NCBI GenBank assembly: GCA_965277075.1
Contig: OZ255707.1
Location: forward strand, 2,914,001 to 2,978,000
DNA from: Lustribacter sp965277075
GTDB taxonomy: Bacteria > Vulcanimicrobiota > Vulcanimicrobiia > Vulcanimicrobiales > Vulcanimicrobiaceae
Reading direction: 5' to 3'
Length of the DNA: 64,000 nt
Made by a program: the position numbers and the translations under genes. Below, one piece after another: positions 33,263 to 41,424 of this stretch (within the stretch, counting starts at the first letter, position 1; each line of letters begins with the position of its first letter). Under the pieces are notes generated by a model, which was not told the origin of the DNA, did no database searches, and saw only the letters and a list, made by a program, of their open reading frames with translations.

Positions 33263-34276
33263 GTGACACCACGCGCAAAGCCGCTCGAGATCGGCTCGAT
33301 CAGCATCTGGCCGCCGATCGTTCTCGCCCCGATGTCCGGGGTGACGAACCGGACCCTGCGCGCCCTCTACAAGCCGTTCGGTTTCGGACTAACGGTCACC
33401 GAATTCGTCTCGTCCAATGCGTTGCAGTACGGCGCGAAGCGCACGATGGAGATGATCGACCAGCACGGCGTCGAGCGTCCGGTCGCCACGCAACTGTGGG
33501 GGAACGATCCGGCGATCATGGCGCACGCCGCCCGCGTCGTCCGCGAGTGTGGCGCCGATATCGTCGACATCAACTTCGGCTGCCCCGCACCGAAGGTGAC
33601 GAAAACCGAAGGCGGCAGCGCGTGCCTGCGCGACGTCGAGCGCTGCGAGGCGATCATGCGGGCCGTCGTCGGCGCGGTCGACTGCCCGGTAACGGTCAAG
33701 ATGCGCCTCGGCTGGACCGAGAGGGAAATTGTCTATTTGGACGTCGCCAAACGCGCGCAGAACGCCGGCGTGCGAGCGATCACGTTGCACGCGCGCACGG
33801 CGAGGCAGTTCTATCGCGGCGAAGCTGATTGGGCGCACATCGCGGCGCTCAAACGCGCCGTCGACATTCCGGTGATCGGGAACGGCGATCTCGGCGACGC
33901 GCGCGAGGCGTTTTCACGAATGCGTGAGAGCGGCGTCGACGGGGTGATGCTCGGCCGCGCGACGCTCGGCAATCCCTGGCTCGTTGCGCAACTGCACGCA
34001 CTGATGGAAGGCCGCGAGCCCGACGCCGTTCCGCCCGCGAGCGACCGGCTGCGTTTCGCGGTCCGGCACTATCATGCGATGGTCGATGAGTGGGGTGAAT
34101 CGCGCGCGGTGCCGCAAATGCGCAAACACCTCGGCTACTATCTCAAAGGGTTCGCCGGCGCGAGCGCCTTGCGCGAGCGCTTGATGCGCACCGAGACGGC
34201 CGCCGAAACGTTGCGTATCGTTGCCGAGACGATCGCCGTCCTCGAGCAGCCGGCGCGCGAGCTCGCGGTCGCGTAA
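33263..34276 (+). CDS. dusB: tRNA-dihydrouridine synthase B
   Basis: FMN enzyme reducing uridine in tRNA, 337 residues. VLAPMSGVTNRTLRALYKPFG, TEFVSSNAL, VATQLWGNDP, VDINFGCPAPKVTKTEGGSACLRD with the catalytic Cys in SACLRD, TVKMRLGW, HARTARQFYRGEADW, GNGDLGDA and GVMLGRATLGNPW. GTG start chosen at 33263, after which the conserved barrel starts about 20 residues later. Only one base separates it from the aminotransferase gene. Confidence 0.94.
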   Translation: MTPRAKPLEIGSISIWPPIVLAPMSGVTNRTLRALYKPFGFGLTVTEFVSSNALQYGAKRTMEMIDQHGVERPVATQLWGNDPAIMAHAARVVRECGADIVDINFGCPAPKVTKTEGGSACLRDVERCEAIMRAVVGAVDCPVTVKMRLGWTEREIVYLDVAKRAQNAGVRAITLHARTARQFYRGEADWAHIAALKRAVDIPVIGNGDLGDAREAFSRMRESGVDGVMLGRATLGNPWLVAQLHALMEGREPDAVPPASDRLRFAVRHYHAMVDEWGESRAVPQMRKHLGYYLKGFAGASALRERLMRTETAAETLRIVAETIAVLEQPARELAVA

Positions 34277-34277
34277 G

Positions 34278-35552
34278 GTGCGAGCCGCGGTCGAAGCGCC
34301 GTCGCTCGCCGACGAAACCTACGAAAACTACCGGCGCTATCTGAACGCGCCGCTCGCGCGCGTGATGAAACTCTCCGGCAGCCCGACCGAAGTTTCCGCG
34401 TCGGGTGTGACCATCGTCGATTCCGCCGGCAAGGAATATCTTGATTTCGCCGGCGGATACGGCGTCTTCACGCTCGGGCATCGGCACCCGCGGGTCGTCG
34501 CCGCGGTGAAAGCGCAGCTCGATGCGATGGCGCTCTCGGGGCGCACGATGTTCAATCCGCTCATGGGCCGGCTCGCGAAGCGACTCGCGGAGCTGACGCC
34601 GGGAGATTTGCAGATCTCGTTCTTCGGCAACAGCGGTGCCGAAGCGGTCGAGGGCGCGATCAAACTCGCGCGCGCGGCGACGAAGCGGACGCGAATCGTC
34701 GCGACCGACGGCGCGTATCACGGCAAGACGCTCGGTGCGCTCTCCGTCAGCGGCAGTGAATCGTTTCGCGCACCGTTTGCGCCGCTGCTGCCCGACGTCG
34801 TCCACGTGCCGTTCGACGATCTCGCCGCCCTCGAAGCCGTCGCCGCCGGCGCGGCCGCGATCCTCGTCGAGCCGGTGCAGGGTGAAGGCGGTGTCAACGT
34901 CCCGTCGCCGGCGTATCTACCGGGAATTCGCGCGCTGTGCGACCGCACCGGCGCCGTGATGATCGCCGATGAGGTGCAGACGGGACTGGGACGTTGCGGC
35001 GCGCTGTTCGCCTGCGATCTCACCGGCGTCGTTCCCGATGTGATGACGCTTGCGAAAGGGCTCTCCGGCGGCGTCATGCCGATCGGTGCATACGTCGCCC
35101 GGGCCGACGTGTGGAACGCGGCCTATGCGCGTGCGCCGCTCCTGCATACATCGACGTTCGGCGGTAACGAACTCGCGTGCGCGGCGGCGCTTGCGGCGCT
35201 CGACGTCCTCGTCGAGGACGACCTCCCCACGAACGCGCGCGAACGCGGCGCGGAACTGCTCGACGGCGCGCGCACGATCGCTCAGCGCTACCCGCACGCG
35301 ATCGCGACTGTGCGCGGCGCTGGGCTGCTCGTCGGGATCGAACTGACCAGCGAAGGCTACGCTGGAACGATCATCCCTGAGATGTTTCGGCACGGCGTCA
35401 CCGCGGCGTGGACGCTTAACCACCAGCGCGTGATCCGCCTCGAACCACCGCTGATCGTGACGCGCGCGCAGATCGGCGTTGCCTTGCGCGCGTTCGACGC
35501 GGCGCTCGTGACGGCGGTCGAGCGTCTTGGAGCGTTCGTGTGCCCTTCATAG
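34278..35552 (+). CDS. Class III aminotransferase (acetylornithine/putrescine-like)
   Basis: PLP enzyme, 424 residues. YLDFAGGYGVFTLGHRHPRVVAAV, FFGNSGAEAVEGAIKLARA (phosphate), AYHGKTLGALSVSG, ILVEPVQGEGGVN, IADEVQTGLGRCG (Asp to pyridine) and the Schiff-base Lys in TLAKGLSGGVMPIGA. Substrate is not evident: not within an arginine operon. Its neighbours, an SRPBCC protein, an acyl-ACP-reductase-like enzyme and a quinate-dehydrogenase-annotated protein, hint at an amine from an aldehyde. The GTG at 34278 has TAAGG two bases upstream. The 3' end overlaps the next gene by 13 bases. Confidence 0.88.
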   Translation: MRAAVEAPSLADETYENYRRYLNAPLARVMKLSGSPTEVSASGVTIVDSAGKEYLDFAGGYGVFTLGHRHPRVVAAVKAQLDAMALSGRTMFNPLMGRLAKRLAELTPGDLQISFFGNSGAEAVEGAIKLARAATKRTRIVATDGAYHGKTLGALSVSGSESFRAPFAPLLPDVVHVPFDDLAALEAVAAGAAAILVEPVQGEGGVNVPSPAYLPGIRALCDRTGAVMIADEVQTGLGRCGALFACDLTGVVPDVMTLAKGLSGGVMPIGAYVARADVWNAAYARAPLLHTSTFGGNELACAAALAALDVLVEDDLPTNARERGAELLDGARTIAQRYPHAIATVRGAGLLVGIELTSEGYAGTIIPEMFRHGVTAAWTLNHQRVIRLEPPLIVTRAQIGVALRAFDAALVTAVERLGAFVCPS

Positions 35553-36004
35553 AGACCACGATCGTCGTCGACGCGCCCGCGCGTCTGGTCTATGAACTCG
35601 CCAAAGATCAGGAGCGCTTTCCGGAATTCATGCCGGACGTCGATTCGGTAACGATCGTCGAGCGGCACGCTGAACGCGTTCTGACGCAATGGAAAACACT
35701 GATCGAAGACGCACCGATCGAATGGCTCGAAGAAGACCGCTTCGATGACGTCGCGACGCGCATCGACTATCGCTTGATCGAAGGCGATCTCGAGACGTTC
35801 GAAGGCAGCTGGACGTTCGAACCCGCGACCGGCGGAACGCTCGTGACGCTCGGCGTGACCTATGATTTCGGCGTGCCGACGCTGGCCGAACTTATCGGAC
35901 CGACCCTCGCGAAGAAAGTGCGCGAGAATGCGGAAATGATGCTGGCCGCGCTCAAACGCGAAGCGGAAACGTCAGCGGTTGCATGGCATCGTTCTGTTTC
36001 ATAA
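35540..36004 (+). CDS. SRPBCC/START-like ligand-binding protein
   Basis: 154 residues, one polyketide-cyclase/Coq10-like fold: IETTIVVDAPARLVYELAKDQERFPEFMPDVDSVTIVERH at the start (first strand and helix), then WKTLIEDAPIEW, and the long C-terminal helix TLAKKVRENAEMMLAALKREAE. These proteins hold hydrophobic ligands. GTG start at 35540 inside the aminotransferase end. The next gene starts inside its own end (22-base overlap), so all are coupled. Confidence 0.8.
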   Translation: MPFIETTIVVDAPARLVYELAKDQERFPEFMPDVDSVTIVERHAERVLTQWKTLIEDAPIEWLEEDRFDDVATRIDYRLIEGDLETFEGSWTFEPATGGTLVTLGVTYDFGVPTLAELIGPTLAKKVRENAEMMLAALKREAETSAVAWHRSVS

Positions 36005-37092
36005 CGCATCCACTCTCGCTGGCCGACGTCGCTCGTTACGAACCGGGCGCGGCCGCGAAGTCGCCGGCGCTAATCGCGAAGATCTTGGAATGGATGCCGG
36101 AATACGCCGCGGCGCGCGTCACGGGCATTCGTGCCCCCGACGGACGGACGACGGACGGCTGGTTCATCATGGTGCCGCTGCTGCCGGAGCAGTTGTTGGC
36201 GTTGCCGCGCGAGGCCGTCTACGAGCGTATCGTGCGCGCGGTCGAAATCGGCGCGGCTCTCGGCGCGACCGTCGCGGGCCTTGGTGCGTTCACGGCGGTC
36301 GTTGGTGACGGTGGTGTGACGGTCGCGAACCGCGCGTCAATTCCGGTGACGACCGGCAATTCGCTGACTATCGCCGCCGGCGTGCGCAGCGTGTTGCGCG
36401 GTGCCGCCGAGATGCAGATCGACACGCATGCCGCGACCGCCGTCGTCGTCGGCGCGACCGGTTCGATCGGTTCGGCGTGTGTCGCCCTGCTCGCGCCGCA
36501 CGTTCGCCGCATCATCGCCGTCGCGCGCAACGCGACGCGTTTGCGCGCGTTCGTCGCGACGACGGCGCCGCAGCTTCCGTGCGACCTGAGCGCGTCCGTC
36601 GATCTCGGCGGCGCGGTGCGCGAAGCCGATCTGATCGTCACCGCGACGACGTCGACGCAGAACGTGATCGCTCCCGACGATTTGCGCACCGGCGCCGTTG
36701 TGTGCGAGGTATCGCTTCCGCACGACGTGAGCCGGCGCGTCGCGCTCGAACGCCCCGACGTGCTGGTCACCGAGGGCGGTAACTTGCGCGTTCCGGGCAG
36801 CTTGATGATGGAGCGCGTCCGCGAACGGGGACAGCCGTTCGATCTCGCGCTACCGCAAGACACGGCGCTTGCATGTATGTCCGAGACGATGGTGCTCGCG
36901 CTCGCCGGCCGGTGTGAGCCGTTCACGCTGGGTCGCGGCATCGACCTCGCTCGCGTACGCGAGATCGATGCGTTGGCGAGCGAAGCCGGGTTCACGCTCG
37001 CGGACATGCGTGCGTTCGACATCGCGATTACGCCCGAGCGCCTTGCCGCGACGCGCGCCGCCCGCGACGCCCGCCTGGCGGTTCTCGCTTGA
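35983..37092 (+). CDS. Acyl-ACP reductase-like (AAR-type) oxidoreductase
   Basis: 369 residues. It resembles the cyanobacterial long-chain acyl-ACP reductase that makes fatty aldehydes. FCFITHPLSLADVARYEP at the start, ALGAFTAVVGDGG, TTGNSLTIAAG, the NADPH loop VVVGATGSIGSACVALL, and VTEGGNLRVPGS. The AAR catalytic Cys appears conserved: Cys298 in ALACMSETMVLALAG, equivalent to the FACFAEAMLLEFEG site of cyanobacterial AAR. Genome pipelines may call it shikimate dehydrogenase-like. Linked by 22- and 4-base overlaps to its neighbours. Substrate is not proven. Confidence 0.72.
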   Translation: MASFCFITHPLSLADVARYEPGAAAKSPALIAKILEWMPEYAAARVTGIRAPDGRTTDGWFIMVPLLPEQLLALPREAVYERIVRAVEIGAALGATVAGLGAFTAVVGDGGVTVANRASIPVTTGNSLTIAAGVRSVLRGAAEMQIDTHAATAVVVGATGSIGSACVALLAPHVRRIIAVARNATRLRAFVATTAPQLPCDLSASVDLGGAVREADLIVTATTSTQNVIAPDDLRTGAVVCEVSLPHDVSRRVALERPDVLVTEGGNLRVPGSLMMERVRERGQPFDLALPQDTALACMSETMVLALAGRCEPFTLGRGIDLARVREIDALASEAGFTLADMRAFDIAITPERLAATRAARDARLAVLA

Positions 37093-37997
37093 AGGAGATT
37101 GTCTCGGTTTCGCTCGGCTCGTCCTCGCGCGATCATCGCGCGCGCGTTGAATTGCTCGGGGAAGCGTTCGACATCCGGCGCGAGGGAATGAACGGTTCGC
37201 TCGATCGTGCGCTCGTGCGTCTGCGCGAGCTCGACGGCACGGTCGATGCGATCGGGCTTGGCGGCATCGACGTCTATCTGTATGCCGGCACCGAACGTTT
37301 CGCGTTGCGCGACGGGCTCAAGCTGTTGCGCGCGGTCACGCGCACGCCGGTCGTCGACGGTAGTGGGTTGAAAAACACGCTCGAGCGCGAGGCCGTCGCA
37401 TTTTTAGAAAACGAGTATGGGATGACGTTGCGCGACCGGCGCGTGCTGATGGTAAGCGCGCTCGACCGCTTCGGCATGGCGCAGGCGCTCGTCGCAGCGG
37501 GCGCCGACGTGATCTTCGGCGACTTTATCTTTGCGCTCGACCTCGACCGTCCGGTACGCGGCCTCGACGAATTCGAAGCGATGGCGCGTAAATATCTTCC
37601 GGACGCGTGTAAGCTGCCGTTTCAATTCTTCTATCCAACCGGCAAGAAACAAGACCGGCCGCCGGAGCCGAAGTATCCGGAGTACTATGACGACGCGGAG
37701 ATCATCGCCGGCGACTTTCATTTCATGCGGCAGTACATGCCCGACCGGCTCGATGGCAAGCTGGTGCTCACCAACACGGTGACCGCGCACGATATCGAGG
37801 ACCTGCGCGACCGCGGCGTCGCGACGCTGGTCACGACCACGCCGGATTTCGACGGCCGGTCGTTCGGGACGAACGTCGTCGAAGCGGCGCTAATCGCGCT
37901 GCTGCGTAAAGAGCCGGGCGACGTCGGCGACGCCGATTACACATACCTGCTCGCCGAGCTCGCGCTGCGACCGCGTATCGTTCAGCTCGCCCGATAG
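37089..37997 (+). CDS. Conserved protein often annotated 'quinate 5-dehydrogenase'
   Basis: 302 residues. VSVSLGSSSRDHRARVELLGEAF at the start, VDAIGLGGIDVYLYAG, VVDGSGLKNTLEREAVAFLE, VLMVSALDRFGMAQALVAAGADVIFGDFIFAL, and a Lys/Arg/Tyr-rich FYPTGKKQDRPPEPKYPEYYDDAEIIAGDFHFMRQYMP. I recall this family being labelled quinate 5-dehydrogenase in several genomes without biochemical proof; no classical dehydrogenase loop is visible. It overlaps the AAR-like gene by four bases, and the APC permease begins at the next base after its stop. Probably acts with the AAR-like enzyme. Confidence 0.65.
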   Translation: MKEIVSVSLGSSSRDHRARVELLGEAFDIRREGMNGSLDRALVRLRELDGTVDAIGLGGIDVYLYAGTERFALRDGLKLLRAVTRTPVVDGSGLKNTLEREAVAFLENEYGMTLRDRRVLMVSALDRFGMAQALVAAGADVIFGDFIFALDLDRPVRGLDEFEAMARKYLPDACKLPFQFFYPTGKKQDRPPEPKYPEYYDDAEIIAGDFHFMRQYMPDRLDGKLVLTNTVTAHDIEDLRDRGVATLVTTTPDFDGRSFGTNVVEAALIALLRKEPGDVGDADYTYLLAELALRPRIVQLAR

Positions 37998-39434
37998 ATG
38001 GATTCGCGCGAAGCGAATCCGCGCTCGCTGGTCGGGCGGCTGTTCGCGACGCAACCGTTCGACCGGCTTCGTCCCGAGAGCGATGCGCCGCTGCGGCGCG
38101 TGCTCAGCGTCACCGGGCTGATCGGCGTCGGCCTCGGGACGATGCTCGGCGGCATCTTCACGACGATCGGTGCGGGCGCACAAGCGGCAGGTGCCGGCGG
38201 CGTGCTGGCCTCGTTCGCGCTGACGGGCATCGCATGCGTCTTCGTCGCGCTGTGCTACGCGGAGCTTGCCGCGATGGTCCCGATCGCGGGAAGCGCGTAC
38301 ACCTACGCCTATGCGACGCTCGGCGAGTTCATCGCGTGGATCATCGGCTGGGACCTCATTCTCGAGTACGGCATCAGCGTCGCGCCGACGGCCGCTGCGT
38401 GGTCGGGATACATGCAGAGCTTCATCGGCACGTACGGGGTGTCGTTGCCGCAATCGCTGCGCGTCGCGCACCTTGCCTTCGCGCGCGGCGGCATCGACGT
38501 CGCGCACTCGCAGATCGACCTGCTCGCGATCCTGGCGGTTCTCGCGATTTCGGTGCTGCTCGCGATCGGCATCCAAGAATCGTCCCGCGTCAACTCGCTG
38601 TTCGTCGCCGTGCAGGTGATCGCGATCGCGATCTTTGTCGCGGCGCTCGGAACCGCCGTCAACCCGGGGCGTTTCACGCCGTTCTTTCCGACTGGGGGCA
38701 GCGGCGTGATCGCCGGCGCGGCGTTGGTGTTCTTCGCTTATATCGGCTTCGACACCGTGACGGTCGCTTCGGAAGAAGCGCGCAATCCGACGCGCGATAT
38801 CCCGCGCGCGGTCGTGTGGTCGCTCGTCGTCGGCATCGTCGTCTACATGGCGGCTGCGTTCGTCACCGTGGGCATCGTGCCGTGGCAGCACGTCGATCAG
38901 AATGCGGCCATGGCCGACGCGGTGAAACACGCGGGAAATGCGCGCTGGCTCAACGCGATCGTCTTCGCAGGTGCGTTCGCCGGAACGACGACCGTGATGC
39001 TCACCTCGATGCTCGGTCAGATCCGGATCTTTTTCGTGATGGCGCGTGACCGCATGCTTCCGCCGATCGTTGCGCGCGTCAGCCCGCGCACGCGCACGCC
39101 CGTCATCACGACGCTCACCACGGGCGTGCTCGTCGCGCTGCTTGCCGGCGTCATTCCGATCGACGCGTTGCTGGCGCTCGTGAACGTCGGCACGCTCTCC
39201 GCGTTTGCGATCGTGTGCGTCGGCGTCATCGTTTTACGCATCCGGCGGCCCGATGCGTCGCGCCCGTTCCGCGCGCCGTTCGTGATGATCACGGCACCGC
39301 TCGGTGCACTGCTCTGCGTGCTCGTCATGACCGGCCTCGGGGCAGAAACGTGGGTGCGGTTCATCGGCTGGTTCGCCGTCGGTTGCGTCGTGTACGCGGC
39401 TTACGGATACCGCCGCTCGCTGCTGCGCAGCTAG
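37998..39434 (+). CDS. APC-family amino acid permease (cationic amino acid transporter-like)
   Basis: 478 residues, twelve to fourteen membrane helices. GVGLGTMLGGIFTTIGAGA is the helix-1 unwound substrate motif; CYAELAAMVPIAGSAYTYAYATLGEFIAWIIGWDLILEYG is typical of CAT/YfnA transporters; VFFAYIGFDTVTVASEEARNPTRDIPRA is helix 6 to the conserved loop. Start ATG is the base after the previous stop. A second APC permease follows. Substrate likely an amino acid or polyamine; the upstream aminotransferase cassette could supply context. Confidence 0.88.
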   Translation: MDSREANPRSLVGRLFATQPFDRLRPESDAPLRRVLSVTGLIGVGLGTMLGGIFTTIGAGAQAAGAGGVLASFALTGIACVFVALCYAELAAMVPIAGSAYTYAYATLGEFIAWIIGWDLILEYGISVAPTAAAWSGYMQSFIGTYGVSLPQSLRVAHLAFARGGIDVAHSQIDLLAILAVLAISVLLAIGIQESSRVNSLFVAVQVIAIAIFVAALGTAVNPGRFTPFFPTGGSGVIAGAALVFFAYIGFDTVTVASEEARNPTRDIPRAVVWSLVVGIVVYMAAAFVTVGIVPWQHVDQNAAMADAVKHAGNARWLNAIVFAGAFAGTTTVMLTSMLGQIRIFFVMARDRMLPPIVARVSPRTRTPVITTLTTGVLVALLAGVIPIDALLALVNVGTLSAFAIVCVGVIVLRIRRPDASRPFRAPFVMITAPLGALLCVLVMTGLGAETWVRFIGWFAVGCVVYAAYGYRRSLLRS

Positions 39435-39447
39435 TGACGGGCCGCTA

Positions 39448-40767
39448 ATGCGCCGCGTCCTGGGATTCGGCGACCTGCTGCTGATTGCCGCGGCCGCGAT
39501 CGGTCCGGCGTTTTCGCTTGCGACGACGTTTGGACCGATGGTCGCAGCCGGCGGTAGCGCCACGCCGTTCGCGCTGCTCGGGATGACCGTCGTGATGCTC
39601 TGCGTCGCATCCGGCTATCGCGCCCTCGGCGCGCGCGACCCGAATGCGGGGTCGTCGTACACGTGGGTCGGCGACGCGTTCGGCCCGGCCGCCGGCGCAT
39701 ACGCAGCGTGGATTTTGATCGTCGCGAACATCTTTGCGATCGTCGCGACATCGGCACCGGCAGGTGCCTATACGCTGGCGTTGATCGCTCCCGGCTCCCC
39801 GCCGACACCGCTCGCCGACGCACTGGTCGGATCGGTCTGGGTGCTCGCGGCCGGCGCGCTACTGTGGCGCGGCATGGCGCCGACCGCGCGCGTCGCGAAC
39901 GTCCTCGCCATCGCCGAATTGTGCGTGCTGGGGGCCTGCGCGCTGGGCGCCTTCGCCCGCTCGCCGGTCGCCGGGGCCGTGGCGGCCGCTCCTGTCCCCG
40001 GCTACGCGGGCTTCGCCGGCGCCCTCGCGATCGGTATTTGGATGCTCGACGGTTGGGAAGTCTCGGCGTCGACGGCGGAAGAGGCGGAAAACGCGCGGGA
40101 AGGGCCGGGCACCGGCGGGATCGCCGGCCTCCTGGTGACGGCTGCGGTGCTGTGGGCGTGTATGACCGCGTTTCTGCGGCTCGGTTCGCCGGAGAGCTTT
40201 GCGCAGCACGAAGCCGACGCGCTCGCCTATGTCGGCGCAGGCCTCGGCGGGAGCGTTTGGCGGAACGCGCTCACCGCCACCGTCCTCGTCTCGCTTGCCG
40301 CCGCGATGCAGGCGACGCTGATCTACCTGTCGCGGAGCATCTTCGCAATGGGCCGCAGCGGCGTGCTGCCGGCCGCGTTCGGCGCGCTCGATGAACGCCG
40401 CCAGCCGGCGTTCGCGGTCACGGTCCTTACCGCGATCGGCATCGCGGGCACCCTCGCAAGCGGCATGTTGCCGACGATCCGGTCGGCGTTCGCCTTCATC
40501 TTGGACGGGACGTCCGCGTTCTTGGGCGTCCTCTTCGTGTTGACCGCCGCCGCGTCCGTACGCATCTTCGCGGGCGACGATGCCGCGCGCTGGAGGGGCG
40601 TGGCGTGGCCCGCCCTCGGGGGCGTCGCGCTCGTCGCCGTCATCGGATTCTCGTTCGTCAACAGCAATTTTCCGACCCGATCGTTCATCGCCGCGGCCGC
40701 TCTCGCCGGCTTTCCGCTCGCTCTCTGGCGCGGGCGGCAGGGCCGGCTAACGCGTCGTCACGAATGA
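39448..40767 (+). CDS. Second APC-family permease
   Basis: 439 residues, about twelve helices: LGFGDLLLIAAAAIGPAFSLATTFGPMVAAGG in helix 1, NAGSSYTWVGDAFGPAAGAYAAWI, IGIWMLDGWEVSASTAEEAENAREGPG (loop after helix 6), IYLSRSIFAMGRSGVLPAAFGALDERRQPAFAV. Diverged from the first permease, so this is not a recent tandem duplication. Starts 13 bases after it. Substrate unknown, probably an amine or amino acid. Confidence 0.83.
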   Translation: MRRVLGFGDLLLIAAAAIGPAFSLATTFGPMVAAGGSATPFALLGMTVVMLCVASGYRALGARDPNAGSSYTWVGDAFGPAAGAYAAWILIVANIFAIVATSAPAGAYTLALIAPGSPPTPLADALVGSVWVLAAGALLWRGMAPTARVANVLAIAELCVLGACALGAFARSPVAGAVAAAPVPGYAGFAGALAIGIWMLDGWEVSASTAEEAENAREGPGTGGIAGLLVTAAVLWACMTAFLRLGSPESFAQHEADALAYVGAGLGGSVWRNALTATVLVSLAAAMQATLIYLSRSIFAMGRSGVLPAAFGALDERRQPAFAVTVLTAIGIAGTLASGMLPTIRSAFAFILDGTSAFLGVLFVLTAAASVRIFAGDDAARWRGVAWPALGGVALVAVIGFSFVNSNFPTRSFIAAAALAGFPLALWRGRQGRLTRRHE

Positions 40768-40827
40768 GCGAGGTCGAGTTTGGCATCCGCCGCAATCCGC
40801 GGCGTTTCGTTTTCCCGGGAGTCGGTT

Positions 40828-41337
40828 TTGAACGACAAAGAGATCATTTTAACGCGCGATGGGTTGAAGAAATTAGAAGACGAGCTCGACGAGCTCAAGA
40901 CCGTGCATCGGCGCGAAGTCAACGAACGCATCCGGCAAGCCAAAGAATTCGGCGACATCTCGGAAAACGCTGAATACGAAGACGCGAAGCAAGAGCAGGC
41001 GTTCGTCGAGGGGCGCGTGCTCAAACTCGAGTCGATGATCAGGAACGCACGGATCATCGATCAGAGCGATTTCGTTGCCGACGCCGTGCACTTGGGTGCA
41101 AGCGTCAAGGTGAAAGAAATGGCGTCCGGGCGGCAGCACGATTTTACGATCGTCGGCTCCGCCGAAGCCGATCCGAAAAACGCGCGGCTGTCGAACGAGT
41201 CGCCGCTCGGGGCCGCGCTGATGGGCCGCAAGCACGGCGAGACCGTCGATGTGACGACGCCGCGCGGCGTCATGAAGTACAAGATCGAATCGATCAACAA
41301 AGCCGCGAAGAAAGCCACCGCGAAAAAAGCAAGCTAG
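40828..41337 (+). CDS. greA: Transcription elongation factor GreA
   Basis: Stimulates RNA cleavage in backtracked RNA polymerase, 169 residues. LTRDGLKKLEDELDELKTVHRREVNERIRQAKEFGDISENAEYEDAKQEQ is the coiled-coil with the acidic tip (Asp-Ile-Ser-Glu-Asn-Ala-Glu-Tyr). The C-terminal FKBP-like domain has VGSAEADPKNARLSNESPLGAALMGRKHGETVDV. I prefer the TTG at 40828: GGGAG is seven bases upstream, and it gives near-normal length. A Lys/Ala tail (AKKATAKKAS) is added. Confidence 0.94.
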   Translation: MNDKEIILTRDGLKKLEDELDELKTVHRREVNERIRQAKEFGDISENAEYEDAKQEQAFVEGRVLKLESMIRNARIIDQSDFVADAVHLGASVKVKEMASGRQHDFTIVGSAEADPKNARLSNESPLGAALMGRKHGETVDVTTPRGVMKYKIESINKAAKKATAKKAS

Positions 41338-41424
41338 CTGTGGTCCTCGGCTCTTCTCCGCTGCGCTCCGACTCGCTGCGGTCCACACACGTGTGGGCCT
41401 CGGCTCTGTCGGTGAACATTTCGA

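Noticed and set aside
41338..41424. T-box or tRNA-like element before lysS
   Set aside because: The hairpins (around GGTCCACACACGTGTGGGCC) have no T-box specifier/antiterminator pattern, no U-tract, and no cloverleaf.
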